Part shown: in pieces, positions 44,385 to 54,900 of the stretch
Numbering within the stretch: position 1 is the stretch's first letter
How the letters are laid out: each line of letters begins with the position of its first letter
NCBI GenBank assembly: GCA_002724245.1
Contig: PBOG01000019.1
Coordinates: 1 to 56,240, forward strand
Origin: Planctomycetaceae bacterium
Lineage (GTDB): Bacteria; Planctomycetota; Planctomycetia; Pirellulales; Pirellulaceae
Length of the DNA stretch: 56,240 nt
Direction: 5' to 3'
Made by a program: the position numbers and the translations under genes
The notes under the pieces: generated by a model
The model's input: only the letters and a program-made list of their open reading frames with translations
The model's database searches: none
What the model was told of the DNA's origin: nothing

Positions 44385-45377
44385 ATGACATCTACTGTGT
44401 ACGCTGCCAGCGACTCATCGCTAAGAATTCAAACGGCAGACGAATCGTGGCGTGCGCAACTATTAACGGCGCTCCACAGGGAACCGAATGGTGGTCACGA
44501 GAGTAACGCCTCCCAGTTTCTTGAAGAGATCTCAACTCCCGCTATGTCGACGCGTTCCAGCCCGGACCTGCTTGTTGCCACCCGAGACGGTGAACACATC
44601 GTTGGCGCCGCGTGGTACCTGGTGCAACCCGGACGCGTAGGCATTGCAGGCTCTCTTTGGCTACCAACCCCAAACGCTCCGTCGGCAGCGGAACCAGGGA
44701 CGCAATTACTGGCGGTACAACAGGAAATGCTGGCCGCACGGGGGTGTCAGCTTATCCAATCCTGGTTACCGCAATCGACTGGGAAGGCAGCGCACCGCTT
44801 GCGACAAGCTGGCCTGCAACATGTGGCCGATGTGGATTGCCTGGTATCACTACCGCATCACTGGCCGCAGACGGAGCCTTCTCTTGAGAGCCGGCTTCAT
44901 TTCCTCAGCTGTCGATCCGCTCACCAAGAGCGGTTGAAAGCAGTGCTGTCCGCCACTTACACGGACACACTCGACTGCCCTGGCATCAATGCACTGCGGG
45001 ACATCGAAGATGTACTGGAAGGCTACCACGCCACGGGAAGTCCGCGTAAGGATGGATGGTGGATCTTGCAATTTGACGATCAAGATGTCGGCTGCCTACT
45101 GCTGGCAGATTTCCCTGGCACTCGGCAAATTGAATTAGTTTACCTGGGACTCATACCAAGCGCGCGCGGCAAAGGCTGGGGACGGATTCTGGTACGATAC
45201 GCGCAGTGGTTCACGTTCCAGGCAACCCGGGATCAACTCGTGCTGGCAGTCGACGCCAAAAACCACCCCGCTCGAACACTCTATTCAGACACAGGTTTCG
45301 TTGTCTGGAAGCAACGTTCCGTATTCATCAAACCTATGCCCCCCTTGCTACCTGCTCCTGAAAAAACTCCTGATTGA
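44385..45377 (+). CDS. GNAT-family acetyltransferase
   Basis: 330 residues. The C-terminal half contains the acetyl-CoA-binding strand and turn LVYLGLIPSARGKGWGRILV (about residues 252-271), followed by LVLAVDAKNHPARTLYSDTG, the usual closing strands of the fold. The N-terminal half (DLLVATRDGEHIVGAAWYLV, LARGCQ-like strands) reads as a degenerate second GNAT module, a tandem arrangement seen in mycothiol synthase and other double-GNAT proteins. The substrate is unknown. It is divergent from the PDZ gene across a spacer of about 190 bases. Confidence 0.82.
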   Translation: MTSTVYAASDSSLRIQTADESWRAQLLTALHREPNGGHESNASQFLEEISTPAMSTRSSPDLLVATRDGEHIVGAAWYLVQPGRVGIAGSLWLPTPNAPSAAEPGTQLLAVQQEMLAARGCQLIQSWLPQSTGKAAHRLRQAGLQHVADVDCLVSLPHHWPQTEPSLESRLHFLSCRSAHQERLKAVLSATYTDTLDCPGINALRDIEDVLEGYHATGSPRKDGWWILQFDDQDVGCLLLADFPGTRQIELVYLGLIPSARGKGWGRILVRYAQWFTFQATRDQLVLAVDAKNHPARTLYSDTGFVVWKQRSVFIKPMPPLLPAPEKTPD

Positions 45378-45492
45378 CATTGATGTCCAGCCAGGTCGTG
45401 ACGCGGCGTGGCAACAAATGCCCCTGTCCATCCCGGAAACACGGACGAACCGTCTCCACCAGTCTTAACCGATGCACCATGAGGGATTCTGA

Positions 45493-46521
45493 ATGAAAGC
45501 GCTGGTCAAACGGTACGCCAAGCCAGGTCTCTGGCTGGAAGATGTTCCAGAACCGGAAATCGGCATCAATGATGTGCTGATCAAGATTTCACAAACCGGA
45601 ATTTGCGGCACAGACGTACATATTCATCGATGGGACGACTGGGCTCGCAGCACGATCCCAGTCCCGCTGGTTGTAGGCCACGAGTTTGTCGGTGAAATCG
45701 TCGCAGTCGGTTCCAATGTCTCCGACTTCCATGCTGGAGAAATTGTCAGTGGCGAAGGGCATGTCGTCTGCGGTCGTTGCCGCAACTGCCTGGCTGGGCG
45801 CCGCCATCTTTGCGCTGACACCCAAGGGGTTGGCGTCAACCGCGCCGGGGCTTTCGCCGAATATCTGGTACTGCCCATGACCAATGTCTGGCACCACCAC
45901 GCGGACATTGATGCCGAAACTGCAACACTCTTCGATCCCTTTGGCAATGCCGTGCATACCGCGCTCTCCTTTCCCGTCCTTGGGGAAGACGTTCTGATCA
46001 CGGGCGCAGGCCCAATCGGCATTATGGCTGCGGCAGTCGCCAAGCACGCCGGTGCCCGTTATGTCGTAATCAGCGACATCAATCCTTATCGGCTGGAACT
46101 TGCCAAAACAATGGGGGCCACCGTTACGGTTGACGCCCGGTCCGAGTCGATTGGCGACATACAACAACAATTGGGTATGAAAGAGGGTTTTGACGTCGGC
46201 CTTGAAATGTCCGGCGACTCAACCGCATTTCGAGACATGCTGGCAAACATGTGCCATGGTGGAAAAATCGCCATGCTGGGGATCCCAGAAAAAGAAGTCG
46301 CCATCGATTGGAATGCAGTGGTCTTCAACATGTTGACGATCAAAGGTATCTATGGCCGGGAAATGTACGAAACCTGGTACAAAATGACGGCCATGCTCCA
46401 AACCGGACTCGAAATCCTGCCCGTAATAACCCACCGCTTCCACTACACGGAATTCGAAACCGCTTTTGAGACCATGATGTCAGGACAATCCGGGAAAATT
46501 CTACTCAGCTGGACAGATTAA
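45493..46521 (+). CDS. tdh: L-threonine 3-dehydrogenase
   Basis: 342 residues, the same length as E. coli Tdh. It oxidises L-threonine to 2-amino-3-ketobutyrate with NAD. It belongs to the zinc medium-chain dehydrogenases: catalytic zinc site [16 protein letters not shown] and GHEFVGEI, structural zinc cluster [15 protein letters not shown], and Rossmann loop [26 protein letters not shown] and [14 protein letters not shown] are specific Tdh signatures. No kbl (glycine C-acetyltransferase) partner is adjacent. Confidence 0.93.
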   Translation: MKALVKRYAKPGLWLEDVPEPEIGINDVLIKISQTGICGTDVHIHRWDDWARSTIPVPLVVGHEFVGEIVAVGSNVSDFHAGEIVSGEGHVVCGRCRNCLAGRRHLCADTQGVGVNRAGAFAEYLVLPMTNVWHHHADIDAETATLFDPFGNAVHTALSFPVLGEDVLITGAGPIGIMAAAVAKHAGARYVVISDINPYRLELAKTMGATVTVDARSESIGDIQQQLGMKEGFDVGLEMSGDSTAFRDMLANMCHGGKIAMLGIPEKEVAIDWNAVVFNMLTIKGIYGREMYETWYKMTAMLQTGLEILPVITHRFHYTEFETAFETMMSGQSGKILLSWTD

Positions 46522-46608
46522 TCTCTCCCACAGCTGCCAGCAGCCAATGGATATTCCGGCAGCCAAAGATCCGCTAACGGTACGCGGCGAAGGAGCCACC
46601 AACCGGAT

Positions 46609-46638
46609 TTGTCACGCGAACAAAAGTTAGGCTAAAAT
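46609..46638 (+). promoter_or_regulatory. Putative sigma-70 promoter of the second DUF1501 gene
   Basis: TTGTCA (46609-46614) and TAAAAT (46633-46638) are 18 bases apart, each matching five of six consensus bases. The start codon lies 170 bases downstream, implying a 5' leader of about 160 bases. Confidence 0.45.
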
Positions 46639-46807
46639 GAACCAACGGTAGGGAGTGGCAGCAAGGTCTGCTCGTTTCCTGCAAGTCGCGTCCACACGCA
46701 CCTCGGACAAAGCAACAAACACAACAATTAACCGTGCCCAACGCGGGATTCGTACCAACCTGTGAGCCCTTTTTGGATTCCAGCCACTCAGCGACAGCAA
46801 ACCACAC

Positions 46808-48247
46808 ATGACACAACCAATCCCACAACTCCCCGTTTCTCGTCGTACCATGCTCCATCGAATGGGCGCTGGATTCGGTAGCCTCGGACTGGCTGGTGTT
46901 CTGCAAGGCGCCGATGCAACGAATCGGTCCCAGGCCCCTGCACTGGCGTCCGCCGCTTCCCCACTCGCTCCCAAACTGCCGCATTTTGCACCCAAAGCAA
47001 AACGTATCATCCAACTGTTTATGCCGGGTGGCCCGTCGCAGGTCGACACATTCGACTACAAACCGGAAATCAACCGTTATGGCGGTCAACGACCAACACT
47101 CGTAAATCGAAAGTCGCTACGCAATACCAAAGGCGGTCTCTTCCCGTCGCCTTTTGGATTTCAACGCTATGGAAAATGCGGTAAGTGGGTCAGCGACTTG
47201 TTTCCACGCGTGGGCCAGTGTGTCGATGAGCTTTGTTTCATCCACTCAATGCATACTGACATCCCGGAGCATGCGGGTGCGATCTTGATGATGAACCTCG
47301 GGCATTTACAGCCGAGTCGCCCCAGCATGGGTTCATGGCTGGTCTACGGGCTTGGTACTGAAAACCAGAACCTGCCTGGATTTGTTTCCATGTCGCCACG
47401 CGCTCAACCGCGTGGCAAGCTCGCCAACTGGGGAAACAGCTTCCTTCCGGGGGCCTACGCTGGCTGTTACGTGAATATCGCCAGCATGCACCCTCAACGA
47501 GTCATGTCAGATCTGCAAAACCCAAATCTGTCCCGCTCCGCACAGAGAAAACAAGCAGACCTGCTAACACGCCTAAATCAACTTGACCTACAGCGGCAAG
47601 AGCGTGACCAGACACTGGAATCAAGTATCCAGGCAATGGAAATGGCGTTCCGTATGCAGTTCGCTGTACCGGATACATTCGACCTTAGTCGAGAAACCAA
47701 AAGTACTCTGGATATGTATGGGACCAGCGAATACGCCAAAGGCTGTCTGCTTGCGCGGCGTCTGATCGAACGCGGTGTCCGTGCCGTTCAGCTATCCCAC
47801 TCGATCGATGGCTACGATATCGCCTGGGATACCGGTCACAACGACATCGCAGGCGGCCACAAACGTCTGGCGGATGCCTGCGACCAAGGAATTGCCGCGT
47901 TGCTCACCGATCTTAAACAACGCGGGTTGCTCGATGAGACGCTGGTCTTGTGGGGAGGAGAATTTGGACGAGCCCCCACTTCCGAAGGCCAAAAAGGGCG
48001 TGACCATGATCACTACGGTTTCACGGTCTGGATGGCCGGTGGCGGAGTCAAACCCGGTTTCAGCTATGGCGCCACCGATGTATTTGGGCTGACTGCCGTC
48101 GAAAATCGAGCCCACGTCCACGACCTCCATGCGACCATCCTGCACCTCATGGGCTTGGACCACGAACGTCTGACCTACCGATACTCGGGACGAGATTTCC
48201 GCTTGACCGACGTACACGGCCAGGTAATTCAGGACGTTCTGCTGTAA
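46808..48247 (+). CDS. DUF1501 family protein, second copy
   Basis: 479 residues. It has a twin-arginine-like leader (VSRRTMLHRMGAGFGSLGLA) and the DUF1501 blocks IIQLFMPGGPSQVDTFDYKP, HSMHTDIPEHAGAILMMNLG, RPSMGSWLVYGLG and LVLWGGEFGRAPTSEGQKGR. The architecture is the same as that of the third copy at the right edge. Unlike the standard arrangement, the upstream gene is tdh and no DUF1549/DUF1553 partner is adjacent. The start is ATG 46808; no strong Shine-Dalgarno is visible. The enzymatic activity of the family is unknown. Confidence 0.9.
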   Translation: MTQPIPQLPVSRRTMLHRMGAGFGSLGLAGVLQGADATNRSQAPALASAASPLAPKLPHFAPKAKRIIQLFMPGGPSQVDTFDYKPEINRYGGQRPTLVNRKSLRNTKGGLFPSPFGFQRYGKCGKWVSDLFPRVGQCVDELCFIHSMHTDIPEHAGAILMMNLGHLQPSRPSMGSWLVYGLGTENQNLPGFVSMSPRAQPRGKLANWGNSFLPGAYAGCYVNIASMHPQRVMSDLQNPNLSRSAQRKQADLLTRLNQLDLQRQERDQTLESSIQAMEMAFRMQFAVPDTFDLSRETKSTLDMYGTSEYAKGCLLARRLIERGVRAVQLSHSIDGYDIAWDTGHNDIAGGHKRLADACDQGIAALLTDLKQRGLLDETLVLWGGEFGRAPTSEGQKGRDHDHYGFTVWMAGGGVKPGFSYGATDVFGLTAVENRAHVHDLHATILHLMGLDHERLTYRYSGRDFRLTDVHGQVIQDVLL

Positions 48248-48336
48248 AATTGCAACTCGGCAACGGCCGTGGTTCCGGCAGTGCATACCAGGCGAAAGTC
48301 CTGGCTGGATGAACACCAGCAGGGACCCCGGATCAC

Positions 48337-48365
48337 TTGTCGCGGCACTGCGCATTTGCTATGTT
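48337..48365 (+). promoter_or_regulatory. Putative promoter of rpsA
   Basis: TTGTCG (48337-48342) and TATGTT (48360-48365) are 17 bases apart. The start codon is about 145 bases further on, so the transcript would have a leader long enough for feedback control by S1. Confidence 0.35.
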
Positions 48366-48509
48366 TGCACGGTTCTCGTCGGGTCTTTTGCGCCTGCTAT
48401 TGGAGCGGCAGCTCGACGTGACGCCAGTTCCTCTTTTTTGTCGCGACGCCCTCGGTCTTCGTGATCGTCGTCGACTTGGAGCCTTGTTCAGCAAGGCATA
48501 TCAACACCC

Positions 48510-50429
48510 ATGGTCAATCGGAACCTCATTCGCAGCCTGGAAAACGACGCAGAACTTGAAGCCGCCTTTGAAGAAGCCACAGTTGGCGTCGAGGAGGCCA
48601 TCGAGCAACATGTCGAAGCTGAACGAAGCTTCGAACTCAACAGCATCATCGACGGGCGAATCATCCGCATCGATGACGATTCGGCTCTCGTTGACGTCGG
48701 ATTCAAGAGTGAGGGAACCATCCCACTGAACGAGTGGGATCCCCATGAAGACCCACCAGAAGTCGGTCAGAATGTGCAAGTTCTGATCGAAGAGATGGAA
48801 GACGAACTCGGCCGTGCGGACGACCCCTACGGCATGGTTTCGCTCAGCAAACGCAAGGCCGACAAAATCCGTGAGTGGCAACGTGTCATGTCAACGGTCA
48901 ATGAAGGCCAAGTCATCACTGGAATGGTCAAGCGCAAGATCAAGGGTGGACTGCTGGTTGACATCGGCGTGAATGTTTTCCTGCCTGCCAGTCAGGTCGA
49001 TATCCGTCGGCCACATGACATCGGCGATTACATCGACCGCTATGTGCAGTGCGAAGTATTGAAAATCGATGAAGCGCGTCGCAATATTGTTGTCAGTCGA
49101 CGTTCCTTGATCGAAAAGCAACGCGAAGAAGACCGCGAACGGCTGCTCACTGAACTGGAAACCGGTCAACGGCGTAAGGGCATTGTCAAGAACATCGCCG
49201 AGTTTGGTGCGTTTGTCGATCTCGGTGGCATCGACGGTTTGTTACATATCACCGATATGAGCTGGGAACGGATCGGACATCCATCCGAAATGGTATCGAT
49301 CGACCAGGAAATCGAAGTCAAGATTCTCAATGTCGATCGAGAAAAACAAAAAATTGCACTCGGCCTCAAACAACAACAAGCCAACCCTTGGGAAAATGTT
49401 GCCGAGAAATATCCGGTCGACTCCCGCCAGCGCGGTGTCGTAGTCAACGTCATGAGCTACGGTGCTTTTGTCAAACTAGAGCCCGGGATTGAAGGCCTCG
49501 TACACATCAGCGAGATGTCCTGGACGCGACGCGTCAACCACCCCAGTGAACTCGTAGAAATCGACGACGAAATTGATGTCGTCATTCTGTCTGTTGACCA
49601 GGAAGGGCAGCAACTCTCTCTCGGAATGAAACAGACTACAGAGAATCCCTGGGACAAAGTTGCCGAACGTTATCCTGCCGACGCGATTGTCGAGGGAAAA
49701 GTTCGCAACCTTACCAACTACGGGGCATTTGTGGAGTTGGAAGAAGGCATTGATGGCCTGCTGCACGTCTCAGATATGTCATGGACGCGCAAAATCAGCC
49801 ATCCCAATGAAATGCTGGAAAAAGACCAACAGCTCAAGTGCAAGGTATTATCCGTAGACCGTGAACGCCGTCGCATCGCGCTGGGCCTGAAACAATTAGA
49901 TGATGATCCCTGGTCGCACGACATTCCGAATAAATATCAGCCCGGCCAGATTGTAAATGGCTCTGTAACAAAGATCACTAATTTTGGTGTCTTTGTCGGG
50001 CTCGAAGATGGACTCGAGGGCTTGCTCCATATTTCCGAACTGGCTGACTTCAAGGTAGAAAACCCTGAAGAAGTCGTGAATGTCGGTGATGCGATCGAAG
50101 TCAAGGTACTGCGTGTCGATACCGAAGATCGCAAAATCGGGCTGTCACGGAAACGCGTCGAATGGTCGGAAGAAGAGGAACAAGCTGCCGACAAGGCGGC
50201 GGCTGCTGAAACAGAAGCGGTACCCGCCAGCACTTCCCAGGTACCACTGAAAGGCGGACTTGGGTCGTCCGGTCCATTGATCCAGCCCGCAGAACCTGCT
50301 GCGGAAGAACCTGCTGCGGAAGAACCTGCTGCGGAAGAACCTGCTGCGGAAGAAGAAGGGCTCGCTGACGTACTCGACGATGTAGATTCTCCGGACTCCG
50401 CAGAAGCGAGCGAAGGCGAGGAAAAGTAA
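48510..50429 (+). CDS. rpsA: 30S ribosomal protein S1
   Basis: 639 residues; E. coli S1 has 557. It helps the 30S subunit bind and unwind mRNA. Six S1 (OB-fold) repeats can be counted, with the usual pattern in the later ones, for example KGIVKNIAEFGAFVDLGGID, GVVVNVMSYGAFVKLEPG and GKVRNLTNYGAFVELEEG; the sixth begins NGSVTKITNFGVFVGLED. The first two repeats are divergent and acidic, as in typical S1. The extra length is an acidic C-terminal tail with four AAEEP repeats. The ATG at 48510 is preceded by GCAAGGCAT. Confidence 0.93.
   Translation: MVNRNLIRSLENDAELEAAFEEATVGVEEAIEQHVEAERSFELNSIIDGRIIRIDDDSALVDVGFKSEGTIPLNEWDPHEDPPEVGQNVQVLIEEMEDELGRADDPYGMVSLSKRKADKIREWQRVMSTVNEGQVITGMVKRKIKGGLLVDIGVNVFLPASQVDIRRPHDIGDYIDRYVQCEVLKIDEARRNIVVSRRSLIEKQREEDRERLLTELETGQRRKGIVKNIAEFGAFVDLGGIDGLLHITDMSWERIGHPSEMVSIDQEIEVKILNVDREKQKIALGLKQQQANPWENVAEKYPVDSRQRGVVVNVMSYGAFVKLEPGIEGLVHISEMSWTRRVNHPSELVEIDDEIDVVILSVDQEGQQLSLGMKQTTENPWDKVAERYPADAIVEGKVRNLTNYGAFVELEEGIDGLLHVSDMSWTRKISHPNEMLEKDQQLKCKVLSVDRERRRIALGLKQLDDDPWSHDIPNKYQPGQIVNGSVTKITNFGVFVGLEDGLEGLLHISELADFKVENPEEVVNVGDAIEVKVLRVDTEDRKIGLSRKRVEWSEEEEQAADKAAAAETEAVPASTSQVPLKGGLGSSGPLIQPAEPAAEEPAAEEPAAEEPAAEEEGLADVLDDVDSPDSAEASEGEEK
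50295..50354 (+). repeat. Four perfect tandem copies of a 15-base unit in rpsA
   Basis: CCTGCTGCGGAAGAA is repeated at 50295, 50310, 50325 and 50340. It encodes PAAEE in frame in the acidic tail of S1. Copy number is likely to vary between strains by slippage. Confidence 0.95.
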
Positions 50430-50557
50430 CGCCAACAGAGCGTGAAAGCCAACGGTGAGCATGCCGGTACACCGAATGCCTCTGCGGCGCGGTGACATGT
50501 GTCACGACGAGTCGTTTGTTGACAGCTAATCTGTCTGCGCCGATGGTGCGGCCGCGC

Positions 50558-50584
50558 ACCTGGGTACAATCCGTGCCCCCAGGT
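50558..50584. terminator. Possible hairpin 1 after rpsA
   Basis: ACCTGGG (50558-50564) pairs with CCCAGGT (50578-50584) around a 13-base loop. No T-run follows, so intrinsic termination is uncertain. Confidence 0.28.
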
Positions 50585-50608
50585 AAATGCGCATCTTCCC
50601 TGCACCCG

Positions 50609-50629
50609 GTCCGCCCCCTCTAGGCGGAC
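50609..50629. terminator. Possible hairpin 2 after rpsA
   Basis: GTCCGCC (50609-50615) pairs with GGCGGAC (50623-50629) around a seven-base loop. No T-run follows. Together with hairpin 1 it could end rpsA transcription or structure the leader of the sigma factor mRNA. Confidence 0.3.
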
Positions 50630-50773
50630 TGTGCCGCAGTTCCGTTAACTCTGTCAGGCTGCGCACATCTGTCGCATCAGGTAAAGCAGCGCGACCAATA
50701 GAGATTACTGCAGGCACGCGTCGATAACGTGAAAGCTCCTTTGCGCAGGAATCCATGTCTAAGGTAAAACCTA

Positions 50774-51688
50774 ATGATCGACAGCACCGCAACCGCAACA
50801 CGACGTACCCCCCGACACGACGAAGCGAATGCAGCATCACAGACAAATCGAGGCGTGCAGACACCCCTGGAAATTTATCTTCGTGAAATTAATGAGACAC
50901 CGTTACTCAACGCTCAAGATGAACGTGATCTGGCGAAAAGTATTGCCCAAGGAGATGCTCGGGCCAGGGACCACATGGTCCGTGCTAATCTGCGTCTCGT
51001 TGTTAATATTGCCCGTGGCTACACCGGAAAAGGCCTCACTCTGCAAGATTTGATTGAAGAGGGAAATCTCGGATTACTACGCGCAGTCGAAGGCTTCGAC
51101 CCAGAAGTCGGCACGCGATTCAGCACCTATGCCAGCTACTGGATCAAACAGTCAATCAAGCGGGCTTTGATCAACTCCGCCAAAACGATCCGTATCCCTG
51201 CCTACATGGTCGAACTGCTCTCTAAATGGCGCCGGGCCAACGCACGTCTCAAAGAGGAACTAGGGCGCACACCAACTGCCGAAGAAATTGCGCGCATCCT
51301 CGGCCTGCCCAAGAAGAAACTCCCAATCATCAAGAAAGCCATCCATGTCTACACGTCACCACCTCAAACTGACCAGGCTGATTCTGGATGGTCATTAGGT
51401 GAAATCGTCATGGATGACCGCGTGCGCAATCCGGAAGAGGAGCTACTGGAAACCGATGCGTTACGGACCGCGCTGGAGTTGCTAGCGGAATTGGATGAAC
51501 GCGAATCCACCGTGTTGAAAATGCGTTTCGGTTTGGAAAACCTGGAAACCCACACGCTCAAAGAGATCGGCGAGGAGCTGGACCTGACCCGCGAACGGGT
51601 GCGACAAATCGAAACCGAGGCGCTCGCGAAACTAGCGCAAGGTCTCGAAGACCCGCGGGATCGTCTGCTATCGAACTTCCGCCGATAA
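50774..51688 (+). CDS. RNA polymerase sigma-70 family factor, primary-type
   Basis: 304 residues, short because region 1.1 is missing. Region 1.2 (TPLEIYLREINETPLLNAQD), region 2 (RDHMVRANLRLVVNIARGYT, DLIEEGNLGLLRAVEGFDPE and TRFSTYASYWIKQSIKRALI), region 3, and region 4 (STVLKMRFGLENLETHTLKE, ending EIGEELDLTRERVRQIE) are all present and canonical. This matches RpoD/RpoS-type factors rather than extracytoplasmic ones. It could be an alternative primary-like factor for growth or stress; I cannot say which. ATG 50774 is preceded by a weak AAGG. Confidence 0.9.
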   Translation: MIDSTATATRRTPRHDEANAASQTNRGVQTPLEIYLREINETPLLNAQDERDLAKSIAQGDARARDHMVRANLRLVVNIARGYTGKGLTLQDLIEEGNLGLLRAVEGFDPEVGTRFSTYASYWIKQSIKRALINSAKTIRIPAYMVELLSKWRRANARLKEELGRTPTAEEIARILGLPKKKLPIIKKAIHVYTSPPQTDQADSGWSLGEIVMDDRVRNPEEELLETDALRTALELLAELDERESTVLKMRFGLENLETHTLKEIGEELDLTRERVRQIETEALAKLAQGLEDPRDRLLSNFRR

Positions 51689-51719
51689 GTCGCATTCCTG
51701 CCAACCCACACCCGCGCCA

Positions 51720-51799
51720 ACGCGACACAACGCGTGATTTCCTGGGAGACTGCAGCACATCTCCCAGCCTGCGTGTCGCGTCCCGGGCTGGCGGGACGC
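51720..51799. other. Set of nested and mutually exclusive hairpins
   Basis: ACGCGACAC (51720-51728) is complementary to GTGTCGCGT (51773-51781) and encloses CTGGGAGA (51742-51749) paired with TCTCCCAG (51760-51767). GCGTCCCG (51778-51785) pairs with CGGGACGC (51792-51799) and shares bases 51778-51781 with the outer stem, so the two cannot form together. It lies about 30 bases after the sigma factor gene and 160 bases before the cytochrome-type gene, so a terminator/antiterminator or structured leader is possible. Confidence 0.4.
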
Positions 51800-51962
51800 T
51801 CCAATACGTGGCAGGTTCACAGGCGATCACTTAGAATGCTAGCCAGATAACCCGCAGAGGTTCAGCTGCACAGGTCTATACCTGTACCTGGTCTCCGAAC
51901 CTGTGGTCTCGTGCTGTTCCAGTCAACCGCCAACCTTCCTGCCCCGGTTTCATCCAGTGAAC

Positions 51963-54900
51963 ATGATGCGCCTTCCACAGCTGACTACGATAGTTTGCTT
52001 CGCCGCCTTCCTGATCGCAGCGCCACGTCCTCTCACCGCAACCCAGAACAAGCTCCCCCCTCCCGCACAGCGCAAAGTCAACTTTGCCAACGATGTCCTG
52101 CCACTGCTGCAAAAAAACTGCTATTCGTGTCACGGCCAGGACGAACAATCCGGAGGCTTGCGACTCGACCAACGGCAGGCCGCCTTCCGCGGCGGCGACA
52201 GCGGAACGGCAATCTTACCTGGGAAAAGCGCCCAGAGTACTTTAATACGGCTCGTAGCCGGATTAGACAAAACGATCGGATTGATGCCTCCGGATGGAGA
52301 AGGCAAGCCCCTGACACGCACAGAGATCGGGATACTTCGCGCCTGGATTGACCAAGGGGCAAGCTGGCCAATGACCTTCGATCCCCAACAGGCCGCCCGC
52401 GCCCACTGGTCCTTTCAACCGATCCGCCGGCCTCCTCTGCCACAAACAGGCAGCACTGACTGGATTCAAAACCCTGTCGATATGTTTATCCTGTCCCGCC
52501 TGCAAAAGGAACAACTGACGCCATCCGCGCCAGCCCGGAAGGAACTACTGATAAAACGACTTTATCTCGACCTGCTGGGACTGTTGCCTTCACCAAACCA
52601 ACTGCAGCGTTTTCTCAACGACACTCGCCCCGGATCCTATCGTCGCCTCGTCTCTCGTGTGCTGAACTCACCGCATTACGGTGAGCGTTGGGGTCGCCAT
52701 TGGCTCGACCTCGCGCGCTACGCCGACAGTGACGGCTATGAAAAAGACCGTCCGCGGCCGCATGCCTGGCGGTATCGTCACTGGGTAATCCGCGCTTTGA
52801 ACCAGGACATACCATTCGACCGCTTTAGCATCCAGCAAATTGCTGGTGACATGCTTGCAAATGCGACAACCGGGGCACAGGTCGCAAGTGGATTCCATCG
52901 CAATACACTACACAACACTGAGGGTGGTACCGACCGTGAAGAAGACCGCGTCAAAAAGACTGTCGACCGAACGAACACCTTAGGCACAATCTGGCTCGGT
53001 TTGACCGTTGGATGTGCACAATGCCACTCACACAAATACGATCCTCTTTCCCACCGAGAATACTACTCGCTCTATGGTTTTCTCAACCAGATCGAAGAAC
53101 AAGACATCGCAGCCCCGCTACCTGTCGAAGCCGATCGACACGCGGAAAACAAAGCACGCTTTGACCAGGCACACCAACCATTAGTCGCTGCGGTAACGGC
53201 GTACGAACAGCAGCGTTTGCCGGCAGCACAGCTTGCCTGGGAATCAAAGGCGCTGCAAACCGGTTTCAGCTGGAATCCTCTGCAACTGATCTCGACCGAT
53301 TCCAAGCATGGGGCGCAATTCAAGAAACAATCTGACGGAAGCGTACTGGCAACCGGGAACAACCGGGTTTCCGATGTCTATACAATTGAAGCTACCAGTA
53401 CACTCAATCGTATTACAGCCATTCGGCTGGAAGTACTTCCCGACAAAAGCCTCCCAAAGAATGGTCCCGGTCGCGCAGAAAATGGAAACTTTGTCCTCAC
53501 CACGTTCCGTGTAGACGCTACTTCAAAAGACGCAGCATCCGAATCCTCTGCCTACAAACTTCGTGACGCCCGCGCAGACTTTTCACAGAAGGAATGGGAT
53601 GTCAGTCTGGCGATAAACGACGACGTCCAGGACGGGTGGGCAGTCAGTCCCCAAATCGGAAAACGACACGTCGCCGTATTCCGTTTTGCCGAACCTATTG
53701 AGGCAAAGAGTCCGGTCCATTTGAGAATCACCCTCGATCAGTCCTATACGCAAACTTCCTCTCATAACATTGGTCGCTTTCGCCTCTCCGTAACTGACCA
53801 TACCGGGCCATTACAACTTGAGGGACTGACCGGTGCGCTCGTTGCCGCATTGAAAGTCACCGACGAAAATCGAAATCCCCAACAACGTGACTTGCTCGCA
53901 AAATACTACCAATCGATCGATCCCACACTAGCCGCATTACAACGCAAGGTCGAGGCACATACGAAACAGGCACCACCAGCTCCTTCCACCAAAGCACAAA
54001 GTGTGCGAGAACGCTCCAAAGCAAGAGTCGTACGAGTCCATTTGCGTGGCAACTTCTTGACGCCAGGCGACACTGTACCGATCAACACGCCACAAGTATT
54101 GCCACCAATTGCTACCCGATCGGACAAGCCTGACCGCCTCGACCTGGCACATTGGTTGTTCTCGCCAACCAACCCGCTGCCCGCGCGCGTTACCGTCAAC
54201 CGAATCTGGCAACGCTATTTCGGCCGTGGCCTGGTAGAGACCACTGACGACTTCGGATTACAAGGTGAAAAACCATCGCACCCTGAACTACTTGACTGGC
54301 TGGCGAGTGAATTGCAATCCAGCCAATGGCAACTCAAACACATCCATCGTTTGATTGTGACTTCGGCCACGTATCGTCAATCCGCCGCAAATCGCCGGGA
54401 TTTGTGGGAAAAAGATCCTGAAAACCGACTGTTAGCTCGTCAATCGCGGCGCCGTGTGGAAGCCGAAATTGTACGGGACCTGACGCTCGCCGCGAGCGGC
54501 CTCCTCGACACACGTATTGGAGGTGCCAGTGTCAAACCGTCACAACCTTCGAAACATGCCGGCCTGACTTACTCCAATAGCGCGAAATGGCAAACGAGCG
54601 CTGGTGGCAATCGTTACCGCAGAGGCTTGTACACCTTTTTCCAGCGTACCTCACCCTTTCCAATGTTGATGACCTTCGACGCTCCCGACTCGACCAGCTG
54701 CACCGCGCGGCGGTCAAACAGTAACACACCTCTGCAAGCATTAACCCTATGGAATGATGCGGTCTTTTTCGAATGCGCACAGCAGCTCGCTCGACGCATC
54801 GTTGATGAAGTTCCCCGCGTGCTTAACGAGACGCCGCTTAGAGATCGTATCCAATATGGTTTTCAACTTTGCCTGACTCGTTCCCCTACAGCGGCAGAAC

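Larger units (their letters stand above)
50430..50773. other. Intergenic region between rpsA and the sigma factor gene, with hairpins
   Basis: No supportable gene in about 340 bases. It contains TTGACA at 50519-50524 without a clear -10 partner, the dyad GTGACA-TG-TGTCAC at 50492-50505, and two hairpin candidates listed separately. Confidence 0.5.

Noticed and set aside
50526-50864. Minus-strand open frame of 112 codons between rpsA and the sigma factor
   Set aside because: It overlaps the start of the sigma factor gene, and the apparent sequence is better explained by hairpin-forming spacer DNA.
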